A DNA stretch of 6,369 nucleotides, from contig JALULO010000251.1 in the NCBI GenBank assembly GCA_027056215.1, positions 1 to 6,369 of the forward strand, read 5' to 3'. The stretch comes from Campylobacterales bacterium. GTDB lineage: Bacteria > Campylobacterota > Campylobacteria > Campylobacterales > QNZT01. Within the stretch, counting starts at the first letter, position 1. Every line of letters starts with the position of its first letter. Below are positions 1 to 6,036 of the stretch, piece by piece. The position numbers and the translations under genes are program-made. The notes under the pieces were generated by a model. It was not told where the DNA came from, did not search any database, and saw only the letters and a program-made list of their open reading frames with translations.

Positions 1-666
1 ATGTAATTCTCCCTCTTTTACCTTTAATGTAAATGTATGCGCCTTATCGCTATCTAATTTCCACGTTTTTACAGCTTGTTCATTTGTCTCACGAAAAGCC
101 TTATAAAAATCAACATTTGTATCATCAAAAGTCTTTTTAGCAGGGGTATATAACCCAGAAGGTATGGTGTATGTAAATACTTTATCATCTACATCTAATT
201 CTACAACTGTTTTTATATTTGAACCTGCATATACAATAGTTATTTCATCTGAAGGTTTTAATGATGCTTGAATTTCTGCACCACTTTTGAAAACTCTGAT
301 TTTACCTTGATAACTCATAGGCTCATCATAGCTACTATCTGCATCCGTCAGTTGAGCTGGACCAATAGTGTTTGCCACATTTTCTCGAAAATATTTTTCT
401 ACTGCTCCAACATAAGAGAGCTCTCCTAAATAGCCTTCACCTTCATTGGCACTAGTTTTTATAGCGCCATGCGTAATGGAACTACCAGCTATACAAATAC
501 GATCATATTTAAAAGAACTTTTTTTATCTTTGTGTACAGTACCATTATTATCTGGTAGAGGTTGTGTAACAACTTTAGTTGTACCTCCCCCACATCCTAC
601 AAGTACTAATACAGCCCATACGCTACAGCTTTTCAAAAATTTTTTATATCTTTTTAGAATACTCAT
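1..666 (-). CDS. SGNH/GDSL-hydrolase-like lipoprotein (3' end missing)
   Basis: This open frame starts at ATG 664-666 on the minus strand and stays open for 222 codons to the window edge, so the C-terminus is missing. Residues 1-25 form a lipoprotein signal: basic residues (KRYKK), a hydrophobic stretch, and the lipobox LVGC with Cys25 as the lipidated residue. A Gly/Thr/Asn-rich linker to about residue 50 follows. Residues 56-67 read RICIAGSSITHG, which matches SGNH block I; Ser63 is the likely nucleophile, and Ser62 stands where many relatives have Asp. Residues 84-93 (SYVGAVEKYF) continue the first helix. Residues about 115-222 alternate beta-strand-like segments and look like an inserted beta-sandwich before the remaining SGNH blocks, which would lie outside the window. 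Likely role: an envelope-anchored esterase or deacetylase acting on a glycan; the substrate is unknown. The start is supported by AAAAAGG (673-679), 6 bases upstream. The family call is inference from motif and recall. Confidence 0.8.
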   Translation of the reverse strand, partial: MSILKRYKKFLKSCSVWAVLVLVGCGGGTTKVVTQPLPDNNGTVHKDKKSSFKYDRICIAGSSITHGAIKTSANEGEGYLGELSYVGAVEKYFRENVANTIGPAQLTDADSSYDEPMSYQGKIRVFKSGAEIQASLKPSDEITIVYAGSNIKTVVELDVDDKVFTYTIPSGLYTPAKKTFDDTNVDFYKAFRETNEQAVKTWKLDSDKAHTFTLKVKEGELH

Positions 667-693
667 ATATTACCTTTTTCTCAATATTATTAT

Positions 694-705
694 ATTATAA
701 CACAA
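694..705 (-). promoter_or_regulatory. Candidate extended -10 promoter of the SGNH lipoprotein gene
   Basis: Read on the minus strand, this is TTGTGTTATAAT: a perfect TATAAT hexamer (694-699) with the TGn extension directly upstream. It lies 27 bases before the ATG, leaving room for a short leader that holds the AAAAAGG ribosome site. No convincing -35 box is visible, which is usual for Campylobacterota vegetative promoters. It implies the lipoprotein gene can be transcribed separately from the hemJ operon upstream. Confidence 0.55.
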
Positions 706-748
706 AATTCGGATTTTTTACTATTTCTTTAAAAAATCAATCTTCATT

Positions 749-976
749 CTATTTTAATATAAACTCGTTTTCAATTTTTTTAGCTTCTTGAAAACCCCTC
801 AATGTAAGTTTTTCATTTTCGATATAGCCTTCATCTCTGAGGTTTTTAAATAATTTTTTTGCCTCTTTTATGGTAAACATTCCTGTCTCCTTTAACTTCA
901 GTAATACATCCTGTATACTCTCATCGTCAGCTTTTTTAAAAATACCTAGCAACAGTACTTTTTGTTCTATCTGCAT
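749..976 (-). CDS. Conserved-looking hypothetical protein, 75 aa
   Basis: A small, charged, soluble protein with no signal peptide or membrane segment. It starts 15 bases after the hemJ stop codon, has a good ribosome site AGAGGA (983-988) 6 bases before its ATG, and is probably co-transcribed with hemJ. The predicted layout is an N-terminal helix (residues 1-12), a second helix (about 18-31), a helix around KEAKKLFKNLRDEGY (37-51), a short strand pair (NEKLTLRG) and a C-terminal helix. That order resembles a small winged-helix fold: 'LRDEGYIENEKLTLRG' looks like a recognition helix followed by a wing. I recall similar short proteins in Campylobacterota genomes but know of no assigned function. 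A DNA-binding role is only a structural guess. Confidence 0.75.
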   Translation of the reverse strand: MQIEQKVLLLGIFKKADDESIQDVLLKLKETGMFTIKEAKKLFKNLRDEGYIENEKLTLRGFQEAKKIENEFILK

Positions 977-991
977 TTTAAATCCTCTCGT

Positions 992-1429
992 TTAAACAGG
1001 TTTAATCACAACCATAATCACAATTATAATCATTAAAAGTGTTGGTATCTCATTATAAAACCTAAAAAATTTGCCACTTTTATAACATGTTCCTTCTGCA
1101 AGACGATTTTTGATATACCCCAAACTAAAATGATATATAATCAATAATGTCACTGCAATTAGTTTGATATATAACCATGATCCAGTTTCAAAAAGTCCTG
1201 GATTGAGATAAATCATCGCTAAACCACTGAGTAGCGTAGCCCAAAATGCAGGTACACCGATGATGCGGTATAACTTCTCTTCCTGTATTTTGATCACATC
1301 TGTAAAACAAGCACCATTTTTTTTATGTTCTTGATGATATATATATAGCCTTGGCTGATAAAAAAGCATCGCCATCCAAGAAATAAAACTCATCACATGA
1401 AATGCTAAAATCCAATTATAATATGCCAT
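992..1429 (-). CDS. hemJ: Protoporphyrinogen IX oxidase HemJ
   Basis: A 145-residue inner-membrane protein of normal HemJ length. HemJ oxidises protoporphyrinogen IX to protoporphyrin IX, the penultimate step of haem synthesis, in bacteria that lack HemG and HemY. About four membrane segments are visible (roughly residues 6-24, 57-75, 85-104 and 131-143). Family signatures are AFHVMSFISWMAMLFYQPRL (9-28), with His11 in the position of the conserved haem-ligand His, Tyr31-His32, Lys89 in WLYIKL matching the essential family Lys, and RFYNEIPT (123-130). The start is set at ATG 1427-1429 because AAGGAA (1435-1440) lies 5 bases upstream. A longer version from TTG at 1447 would translate the ribosome site itself. 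The gene leads an apparent operon with the 75-residue gene. A hemE fragment is also present in the window, but not adjacent. The broader CopD/DUF2214-type membrane families are the main alternative and less likely. Confidence 0.9.
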   Translation of the reverse strand: MAYYNWILAFHVMSFISWMAMLFYQPRLYIYHQEHKKNGACFTDVIKIQEEKLYRIIGVPAFWATLLSGLAMIYLNPGLFETGSWLYIKLIAVTLLIIYHFSLGYIKNRLAEGTCYKSGKFFRFYNEIPTLLMIIIVIMVVIKPV

Positions 1430-1434
1430 AAAAA

Positions 1435-1440
1435 TTCCTT
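1435..1440 (-). promoter_or_regulatory. Ribosome binding site of hemJ
   Basis: Read on the minus strand, AAGGAA is followed by TTTTT and then ATG. This 5-base spacing fixes the hemJ start at 1429 rather than at the upstream TTG. Confidence 0.75.
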
Positions 1441-1447
1441 TTTGCAA

Positions 1448-1467
1448 ATCATACTATGATATTTATA
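1448..1467 (-). promoter_or_regulatory. Candidate hemJ promoter region
   Basis: Two possible -10 hexamers are seen on the minus strand: TATAAA (1462-1467) and TATGAT (1448-1453). The first leaves a more normal leader; the second would put the transcript start almost on the ribosome site. No -35 box is evident. The region is so AT-rich that chance matches are likely. Confidence 0.3.
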
Positions 1468-1540
1468 AAATGTATACTTTTGTAACGTTAAATTTATAAA
1501 AAAAAGATAATAGCAAATTATGTATTAAATATTTTACTAT

Positions 1541-1546
1541 TATGAT
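1541..1546 (+). promoter_or_regulatory. Candidate -10 box of the EDAEDG lipoprotein gene
   Basis: TATGAT lies about 24 bases before the AAGGA ribosome site and 34 bases before the ATG at 1581. A transcript starting near 1553 would exclude the in-frame ATG at 1542, which supports the shorter protein. The -35 match (TTATGT near 1518) is poor. Confidence 0.35.
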
Positions 1547-1569
1547 ATATTTAAATATAAAATATTACC

Positions 1570-1574
1570 AAGGA
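1570..1574 (+). promoter_or_regulatory. Ribosome binding site fixing the start at 1581
   Basis: AAGGA followed by six bases and ATG. The upstream in-frame ATG at 1542 has no purine-rich site before it and overlaps the likely -10 box. Confidence 0.7.
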
Positions 1575-1580
1575 ATATTA

Positions 1581-2270
1581 ATGTGGATTTATATACACTT
1601 TTTTTTACTTATCATATCTTTTATTGGTTGTGGAACGCCAACTAATTCAATTAGCACAATCACTGAAACTTCGAATCAAGTCCATAATACTCAAACTATT
1701 TATGAAGATGCGGAAGACGGATCAAACCAAAAGTGGGAAGTATGGGAAGGTCCATATGATGTAGAAGTTGTCAACTTTGGTGCGAACAACAGTAAACATG
1801 CCATATTTCTACGGGAAAACTGGCATAAAGTAGATGGTAAATTTATCAGCGGTGTTTATTACAGGTTAACCAATAAAGAACACACATTATGGGATAATAG
1901 CACACAAAAAGTATTGCATTTTGATCATATGAAACAACGAAGTGCAGATGGTCGACTTTACTGTTTCACAGTAAGTGTGGAAATAGATACAACCTTTGGA
2001 CGCAGAATGATCTCGTTTAATACTTTTTATGATAAACAACATTACGATGCTGAAAGCATAGATTCTTCTGACACTGATTATGAAAAAGAACTTGTTTTTC
2101 CACTGACTATGTCATATGTAAATAATACCAACAAATGGAGACACCTTAGCTTTAATATAGAAGATTATTTACATAGATTGGAGCCTGACAATGATTTAGT
2201 TGCTATTAATGCATTCGTTTTTAATGGTGGTGACGATTATCTAGATAATATTGCTCTTGCTTCAGAATAA
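1581..2270 (+). CDS. Lipoprotein with EDAEDG-type putative carbohydrate-binding module
   Basis: A 229-residue predicted lipoprotein. Residues 1-17 are hydrophobic and end in the lipobox FIGC (Cys17); the n-region is unusual in having no Lys or Arg. A Ser/Thr/Asn-rich linker (about 18-42) leads to YEDAEDGSNQKWEVWEG, followed by alternating beta-strand-like segments to the end. The C-terminal stretch contains WRHLSFNIEDYL, then ALEP-like acidic residues, then AFVFNGGDDYLDNIALAS. I recall this arrangement (EDAEDG...W near the N-terminus, W-x-x-[LF]-x-x-[DN]-[IL] and a final G-x-[DG]-x-[VL]-D-[ND]-I) from extracellular proteins of marine and sulfur-oxidising bacteria, where it looks like a jelly-roll, CBM-like domain. 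Ligand binding is inference; no catalytic motif is seen. The longer start at 1542 (242 aa) would add a Lys but has no ribosome site. The stop codon is only 9 bases from the converging radical SAM gene. Confidence 0.75.
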   Translation: MWIYIHFFLLIISFIGCGTPTNSISTITETSNQVHNTQTIYEDAEDGSNQKWEVWEGPYDVEVVNFGANNSKHAIFLRENWHKVDGKFISGVYYRLTNKEHTLWDNSTQKVLHFDHMKQRSADGRLYCFTVSVEIDTTFGRRMISFNTFYDKQHYDAESIDSSDTDYEKELVFPLTMSYVNNTNKWRHLSFNIEDYLHRLEPDNDLVAINAFVFNGGDDYLDNIALASE

Positions 2271-2279
2271 GCTTGTGGA

Positions 2280-3182
2280 CTATGTATAAAATATAACTCC
2301 AGCTATATTTTTTTTAACTATTTTTCCACTTTTTAAAAGATCACTCAAGTTTTGTTGTGATTTTTCAGAAAAGAGATATGCAACATCCCCCTCACTTTGA
2401 GGTCTCCTTTGTATGGTTGCGAGTATCTCTTCTTTGGAAAAATCAACTCTTTTATCCGGTTTTTCTTTGTGTATGATGGAAACATTATGTTTACCTAGAT
2501 AGGTTCTCAACTCTTTTAATTTTTCAGTAGAAACACCTTTGACATCATATGCCGGTGGGCGATCTATAGTTCCTAGATCCACCCTATCAGGATTGATTTC
2601 GTCAAGTGCAGTTTTTAGAGCTTGAAATTCTTTTATCTTATCATTGATACCTGATACCACTAAAACTTCTAAAACCAAACTATGTTTAAAAATATTACGA
2701 AATGCTTTTAAACCCTCGATGATTTTCAAAACATCTATATCTTTCTTAGGACGATCAATCTTTTTAAAACATTTTTGTGTTGCACAATCTAAAGATAATT
2801 TAACTATATCTATATCTTGTAAGATATTTTGAATTTTAGGATTAACAATATTTGATGCATTTGATAAGATAAGTAACTTTTTTTCTTTTTTTATTGCATT
2901 TAATCGCTCTACCAATTCTTTCAAATAGGGATAAAGTGTAGGTTCACCATTGGCGGTGATGGTAATCACATCGATATCTTTGTAGGCTATCAAGGCTTTT
3001 TGCACATCCTTGATCACATCTTCAACCAAGAGAGGATTCTCTATATGGTCAACTACTCTCGCAGGTTTCAACTCACAATAAAGACAATCAAAGTTACATG
3101 ATTTTTGGGTAGGACTAAGATCAATACCAAGAGACAAACCAAAACGCCGAGACTGCACAGGTCCAAATATATATGTATACAT
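2280..3182 (-). CDS. Radical SAM protein, COG0731 type
   Basis: A 300-residue cytoplasmic enzyme with the radical SAM cluster motif CNFDCLYC (Cys29, Cys33, Cys36), which would bind a 4Fe-4S cluster and S-adenosylmethionine. The N-terminus YIFGPVQSRRFGLSLGIDLS is characteristic of the COG0731 family (annotated as wybutosine-synthase-like or simply radical SAM). ANGEPT (77-82) is the glycine-rich SAM-binding motif. ILSNAS (about 105-110) and VKLSLDC are barrel strands. The last 55-60 residues (DFSKEEIL to the end) look like a small helical, winged-helix-like extension. The bacterial substrate is not known to me; true wybutosine synthesis is archaeal and eukaryotic, so that name should not be transferred. 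ATG 3180-3182 is certain from the conserved N-terminus, although no ribosome site precedes it. The gene is divergent from the beta-propeller gene and convergent with the EDAEDG lipoprotein gene. Confidence 0.88.
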   Translation of the reverse strand: MYTYIFGPVQSRRFGLSLGIDLSPTQKSCNFDCLYCELKPARVVDHIENPLLVEDVIKDVQKALIAYKDIDVITITANGEPTLYPYLKELVERLNAIKKEKKLLILSNASNIVNPKIQNILQDIDIVKLSLDCATQKCFKKIDRPKKDIDVLKIIEGLKAFRNIFKHSLVLEVLVVSGINDKIKEFQALKTALDEINPDRVDLGTIDRPPAYDVKGVSTEKLKELRTYLGKHNVSIIHKEKPDKRVDFSKEEILATIQRRPQSEGDVAYLFSEKSQQNLSDLLKSGKIVKKNIAGVIFYT

Positions 3183-3193
3183 GATAAAAGCAT

Positions 3194-3199
3194 ACTATA
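3194..3199 (-). promoter_or_regulatory. Candidate -10 box of the radical SAM gene, very close to its ATG
   Basis: Read on the minus strand, TATAGT ends 11 bases before the ATG. A transcript starting the usual 6-7 bases downstream would have a leader of only about 4-5 bases. That fits the absence of any Shine-Dalgarno-like sequence between this box and the start. No -35 box at 17 bases is visible. Confidence 0.4.
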
Positions 3200-3251
3200 A
3201 AAGATCTTTTTATTCAAATTTACACAAGCAGCCACTTTTCCCACATTTTTT

Positions 3252-3257
3252 TATGTT
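3252..3257 (+). promoter_or_regulatory. Candidate -10 box of the beta-propeller gene
   Basis: TATGTT, preceded by a run of seven T bases as is common upstream of Campylobacterota -10 elements. A start near 3264 would give a leader of about 38 bases containing AAGGGG (3290-3295). It would exclude the in-frame ATG at 3263 as a sensible start. The match is modest. Confidence 0.3.
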
Positions 3258-3289
3258 ACCATATGCACACAAATTTAGGAATAAACATT

Positions 3290-3295
3290 AAGGGG
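3290..3295 (+). promoter_or_regulatory. Ribosome binding site fixing the beta-propeller start at 3302
   Basis: AAGGGG with six bases to ATG 3302. Starting here puts a clean signal peptide at the N-terminus. The upstream ATG (3263) would add 13 residues before it and has no ribosome site. Confidence 0.75.
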
Positions 3296-3301
3296 TATTT
3301 C

Positions 3302-5893
3302 ATGAAACATATTATTATACTTTTACTATGTATCTTCTCTTTTGGATATGCAGACTCTGTCTTACTGGTAAAGAAGGGGTGGCAGCTAATAGGTGCAACT
3401 TCAAAGATCAAAGATATGCAGATATTTGATCCAAAATATGTCGAACAAGTTTGGTACTATGATGCATCTACACAAAAATGGCAAGGTTATTCACCCGATA
3501 CAAACATAGCAACCAAGATAAAAGAAAAAGGCTATACTCCTATCACAGAGCTTCAAAGATGGAATGGGTTTTGGGTAAAAAGTAAAAAAGAGTGGGCTTT
3601 TACCTTTCCAACAGATACCATTACCAGTGATGATCACATCTTATTAAAAAAAGGATGGAATCTTATATCTTTACCTGTAAATACAGTTGTTTCACCACAT
3701 ATTTTTGACGGTAAAACTGTTTGGAAATATGCAAATGGCAGGAAATGGGAACTTTTTGACAAAGAAAATAGTGAAAACTTTCCAACAATCACACACATCA
3801 CCAACAGCGATGGTATCTGGGTTAAGTCAAACAAAGATCAAACCATCTCCACTGTAACAGAATCTGCTAAACTACATAACTTCAAAACTATGGATGATGT
3901 AAAAAGTTACATCAAAGATATGCTACAAACGCATAACAGACCTTACTGTGGCTATTATCCTATGTTAGGTATTGCAAGACAAGGTGGTGGTGATCTTGTT
4001 TATACTGTTGGCGTCGCATCAGCAGGAAATACAAATCAAGAAAACAAAGGAGCCCAACCACAAGCTGCAAGTAATACTTCTGGTACTAACATACAAGAAG
4101 AGGGAGTTGATGAAGCGGATATCATCAAACATGATAAGACAACTATCTTTTATCTGCACAGCAATCCAAAAAATGATATGCAAAATGAAATATCGGTTAC
4201 GACATTTGACAATATAGCAAACAATCATCTTAAACCAATTACAACCATCGTCACAGAAGGTTCTGCGATAGATATGTATCTTGCAAATAATTATCTTGTC
4301 GTTATCTCAAGAAATGGTTCTAGTAACTATAAACCACTAGAACCAACGCCACAAGAAGCAAAAGTCCTCTCAGGAGGTGGTGATATCGCTTCAATGCTTG
4401 TTGAAATATTTGATGTTTCAGATATCTCACACATCAAAAGAACCAATAGGTATAAGATAAATGGTACTATAAACAGTAGTCGTATGATCAACGGTAAACT
4501 TTATCTTATTACAGAATTTCATCCTTATATCAACGTGACGTATCCGCATATCTATGTTGATGCACCTGAATGTAAGGACTACTTTTTCGGAAACAGGGTA
4601 ATGGATGTGCCAGTCACCAGTGCGGAAGGTACAACAGAAGCCGTGCCTAGCATCAATGGGGGAAATTCTGGAAATAAAACATCTACTTCCCACTACGAAG
4701 AAAAGAAAAAATATGCAAAATGTTACACTTTACAAGTGGATGAAAAAAATAGATTTTATCGCGTAGATTATGATAATCCAAACATCACCTATGAAAGACT
4801 TATCCCTTTTATCCAAAAAAATAGTGAGGGAGAGGTCTATCTTTTATCTCCTAAAACATTTTACGCACCTGATAAAAAGGATCAAGAACCAACGATCACA
4901 ACGGTCAGCAAGTTTGATATCCAAACTGGTGATTTGGAACAAACTAGTTCCATTTTAGGCTATACGAACACCATTTACGCATCACAAAATGCACTCTATC
5001 TTGTCTCAAATAAATATCCATTCTTTTACAACTTTGACAGATATAAAGAGCAATCTGTGATCTACAAATTTAGACTAGATAACGATTTAACTTATAGTGC
5101 ATCGGGTTTTGTAAATGGACGTATATTAAACCAGTTTAGCCTAAGTGAATATCAAGATATCCTTCGTGTTGCAACAACACAGGGAAACTCATGGCAAAAT
5201 AACACAACAAATGCACTCTACACACTTGCAACCTTTGATCAAAAACTATTGATTCAAGGGACTTTAAGTGGTCTTGGAAAAGACGGTGAAACGATTCAGT
5301 CTGTTCGCTTTATGGGTAAAAGAGGATATATCGTCACTTTCAAACAAACTGATCCTTTTTATACACTTGACCTTAGCAATCCCCAAAATCCTCTCAAAAT
5401 TGGAGAATTAAAAATTGACGGTTTTTCATCTTATCTTCACCCTATCAATCAAAACTTGATACTTGGATTTGGTAGAGATGCCACACCAGATGGACAAGTG
5501 CTTGGATTAAAACTGGAGCTTTTTGATGTGACTGATTTTGCACATCCTAACGCAGTAGATAGCTATACATTACCAGGAAATTATGCTTGGAGTGAAGTTG
5601 AACATAACCATAAAGCACTTGCTTTTAGAAAAAGTGATAATCTCATGGCATTTTCCTATACGATCCATCCATCTTATGCACGTATAGAAGAAAATCGCCT
5701 TGGTGTTTTTCAGATTATAAATGACAAAATACAGGCATACAATCCACTAAAAAGCAGTGCACAAACTGGATTTAATAGATATCCAGCACTGCAAAGAGGT
5801 TTGATATTTGACAAAAATGGACAAACATATGTAGCATACTTTTCCAACGGTACCATTAGCTATAAAACTTTAACTGACTTAGGAAAGGAGTAA
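3302..5893 (+). CDS. Secreted beta-propeller domain protein with two N-terminal KKGW/WVK modules
   Basis: An 863-residue exported protein. Residues 1-17 are a type I signal peptide (MKHIIILLLC..., cleavage after GYA17); Cys10 lacks a lipobox, so this is not a lipoprotein. Two related modules follow. Module 1 runs from KKGW (24-27) to GFWVK (89-93); module 2 runs from KKGW (116-119) to GIWVK (171-175). Both have a V-W-x-Y/V-W-K-Y core with a 'W' strand. From about 193 (FKTMDDVKSYIKDML) begins the N-terminal region typical of Pfam 'Beta propeller domain' (PF09826) proteins. It includes a Gly/Asn/Gln-rich linker (about 238-262) and the family hallmark EEGVDEADIIKHD (266-278). Repeated beta blades follow to the end, for example VEIFDVSDISH and LELFDVTDFAH. 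Cys424 and Cys474 flank a Gly/Ser/Thr-rich insertion and could pair. The family has no established reaction; the protein is probably a periplasmic or surface binding or scaffold protein. It is translationally coupled to the small lipoprotein gene downstream. Confidence 0.87.
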   Translation: MKHIIILLLCIFSFGYADSVLLVKKGWQLIGATSKIKDMQIFDPKYVEQVWYYDASTQKWQGYSPDTNIATKIKEKGYTPITELQRWNGFWVKSKKEWAFTFPTDTITSDDHILLKKGWNLISLPVNTVVSPHIFDGKTVWKYANGRKWELFDKENSENFPTITHITNSDGIWVKSNKDQTISTVTESAKLHNFKTMDDVKSYIKDMLQTHNRPYCGYYPMLGIARQGGGDLVYTVGVASAGNTNQENKGAQPQAASNTSGTNIQEEGVDEADIIKHDKTTIFYLHSNPKNDMQNEISVTTFDNIANNHLKPITTIVTEGSAIDMYLANNYLVVISRNGSSNYKPLEPTPQEAKVLSGGGDIASMLVEIFDVSDISHIKRTNRYKINGTINSSRMINGKLYLITEFHPYINVTYPHIYVDAPECKDYFFGNRVMDVPVTSAEGTTEAVPSINGGNSGNKTSTSHYEEKKKYAKCYTLQVDEKNRFYRVDYDNPNITYERLIPFIQKNSEGEVYLLSPKTFYAPDKKDQEPTITTVSKFDIQTGDLEQTSSILGYTNTIYASQNALYLVSNKYPFFYNFDRYKEQSVIYKFRLDNDLTYSASGFVNGRILNQFSLSEYQDILRVATTQGNSWQNNTTNALYTLATFDQKLLIQGTLSGLGKDGETIQSVRFMGKRGYIVTFKQTDPFYTLDLSNPQNPLKIGELKIDGFSSYLHPINQNLILGFGRDATPDGQVLGLKLELFDVTDFAHPNAVDSYTLPGNYAWSEVEHNHKALAFRKSDNLMAFSYTIHPSYARIEENRLGVFQIINDKIQAYNPLKSSAQTGFNRYPALQRGLIFDKNGQTYVAYFSNGTISYKTLTDLGKE
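3371..3826 (+). repeat. Tandem protein-level repeat: two KKGW...G(F/I)WVK modules
   Basis: Within the beta-propeller gene, residues 24-93 and 116-175 share the same order of marks: L-x-KKGW-x-LI, a central VW-x-Y or VWKYA, a K-W motif, an acidic/Ser segment, then I-x-x-x-x-G-[FI]-WVKS. Module 2 is about 10 residues shorter. The DNA is diverged, so this is an old duplication. I recall similar modules at the ends of other exported Campylobacterota proteins. Confidence 0.7.
5884..5890 (+). promoter_or_regulatory. Ribosome binding site of the 46-aa lipoprotein, inside the beta-propeller gene
   Basis: AAAGGAG is the strongest Shine-Dalgarno sequence in the window. It lies in the last codons of the propeller gene, 5 bases before ATG 5896. 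Only two bases separate the propeller stop from this ATG, so translation is probably coupled. Confidence 0.8.
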
Positions 5894-5895
5894 CC

Positions 5896-6036
5896 ATGAA
5901 GTTTTTATATATACTAATTATCACTTTAATATTGACAGGATGTGGGAACAATGGTGATTCGGTACAAAACGCACCTTCTTCACCACAGACACAAGATAGT
6001 AGTAAAACACCACCTTCTGTACCCCATATAGACTAA
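5896..6036 (+). CDS. Small lipoprotein, 46 aa
   Basis: A complete short gene starting two bases after the beta-propeller stop codon. Residues 1-16 are a textbook lipoprotein signal: MK, a hydrophobic core (FLYILIITLIL), and the lipobox LTGC with Cys16. After processing, only about 31 residues remain. They are low in complexity (Gly/Asn near the Cys, then Ser/Pro/Gln/Thr) and end in VPHID, so the mature product is a lipid anchor with a short, probably disordered tail. The strong ribosome site, coupling to the propeller gene, and stop codon inside a strong terminator all argue that it is a real gene. It may tether or help localise the propeller protein, which lacks its own anchor, but that is inference from gene order. 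It resembles the small 'entericidin/LPS-assembly-type' lipoproteins only in size, not in sequence. Confidence 0.82.
   Translation: MKFLYILIITLILTGCGNNGDSVQNAPSSPQTQDSSKTPPSVPHID

Noticed and set aside
446..791. Plus-strand ORFs of 84 and 70 codons
   Set aside because: They lie opposite the SGNH lipoprotein start, its promoter and the 75-aa gene. They have no ribosome site, and their composition is the Phe/Leu/Ile/Tyr-rich type expected from the reverse of AT-rich coding DNA.
1430..1447. HemJ start at TTG 1447 (151 aa)
   Set aside because: The extra six codons are the ribosome site AAGGAA itself, and the HemJ family starts close to the 'YYNW' segment.
2291..2315. Possible terminator (ATATA...TATAT then eight T) after the EDAEDG lipoprotein
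   Set aside because: The stem is only five A/T pairs with one further mismatch region and lies within the radical SAM coding sequence. The T run encodes its lysines, so it is too weak to call.
2644..2832. Plus-strand 62-codon ORF inside the radical SAM gene
   Set aside because: It is an antisense shadow with no ribosome site or recognisable protein features.
2280..3182. Naming the radical SAM gene as a tRNA wybutosine synthase
   Set aside because: Only family-level similarity is visible; wybutosine is not made in bacteria, so the specific function cannot be transferred.
3634..4958. Several short ORFs (66, 69, 81, 88 and 62 codons) inside the beta-propeller gene
   Set aside because: All overlap a long gene with clear family motifs, and none has a start signal or domain of its own.
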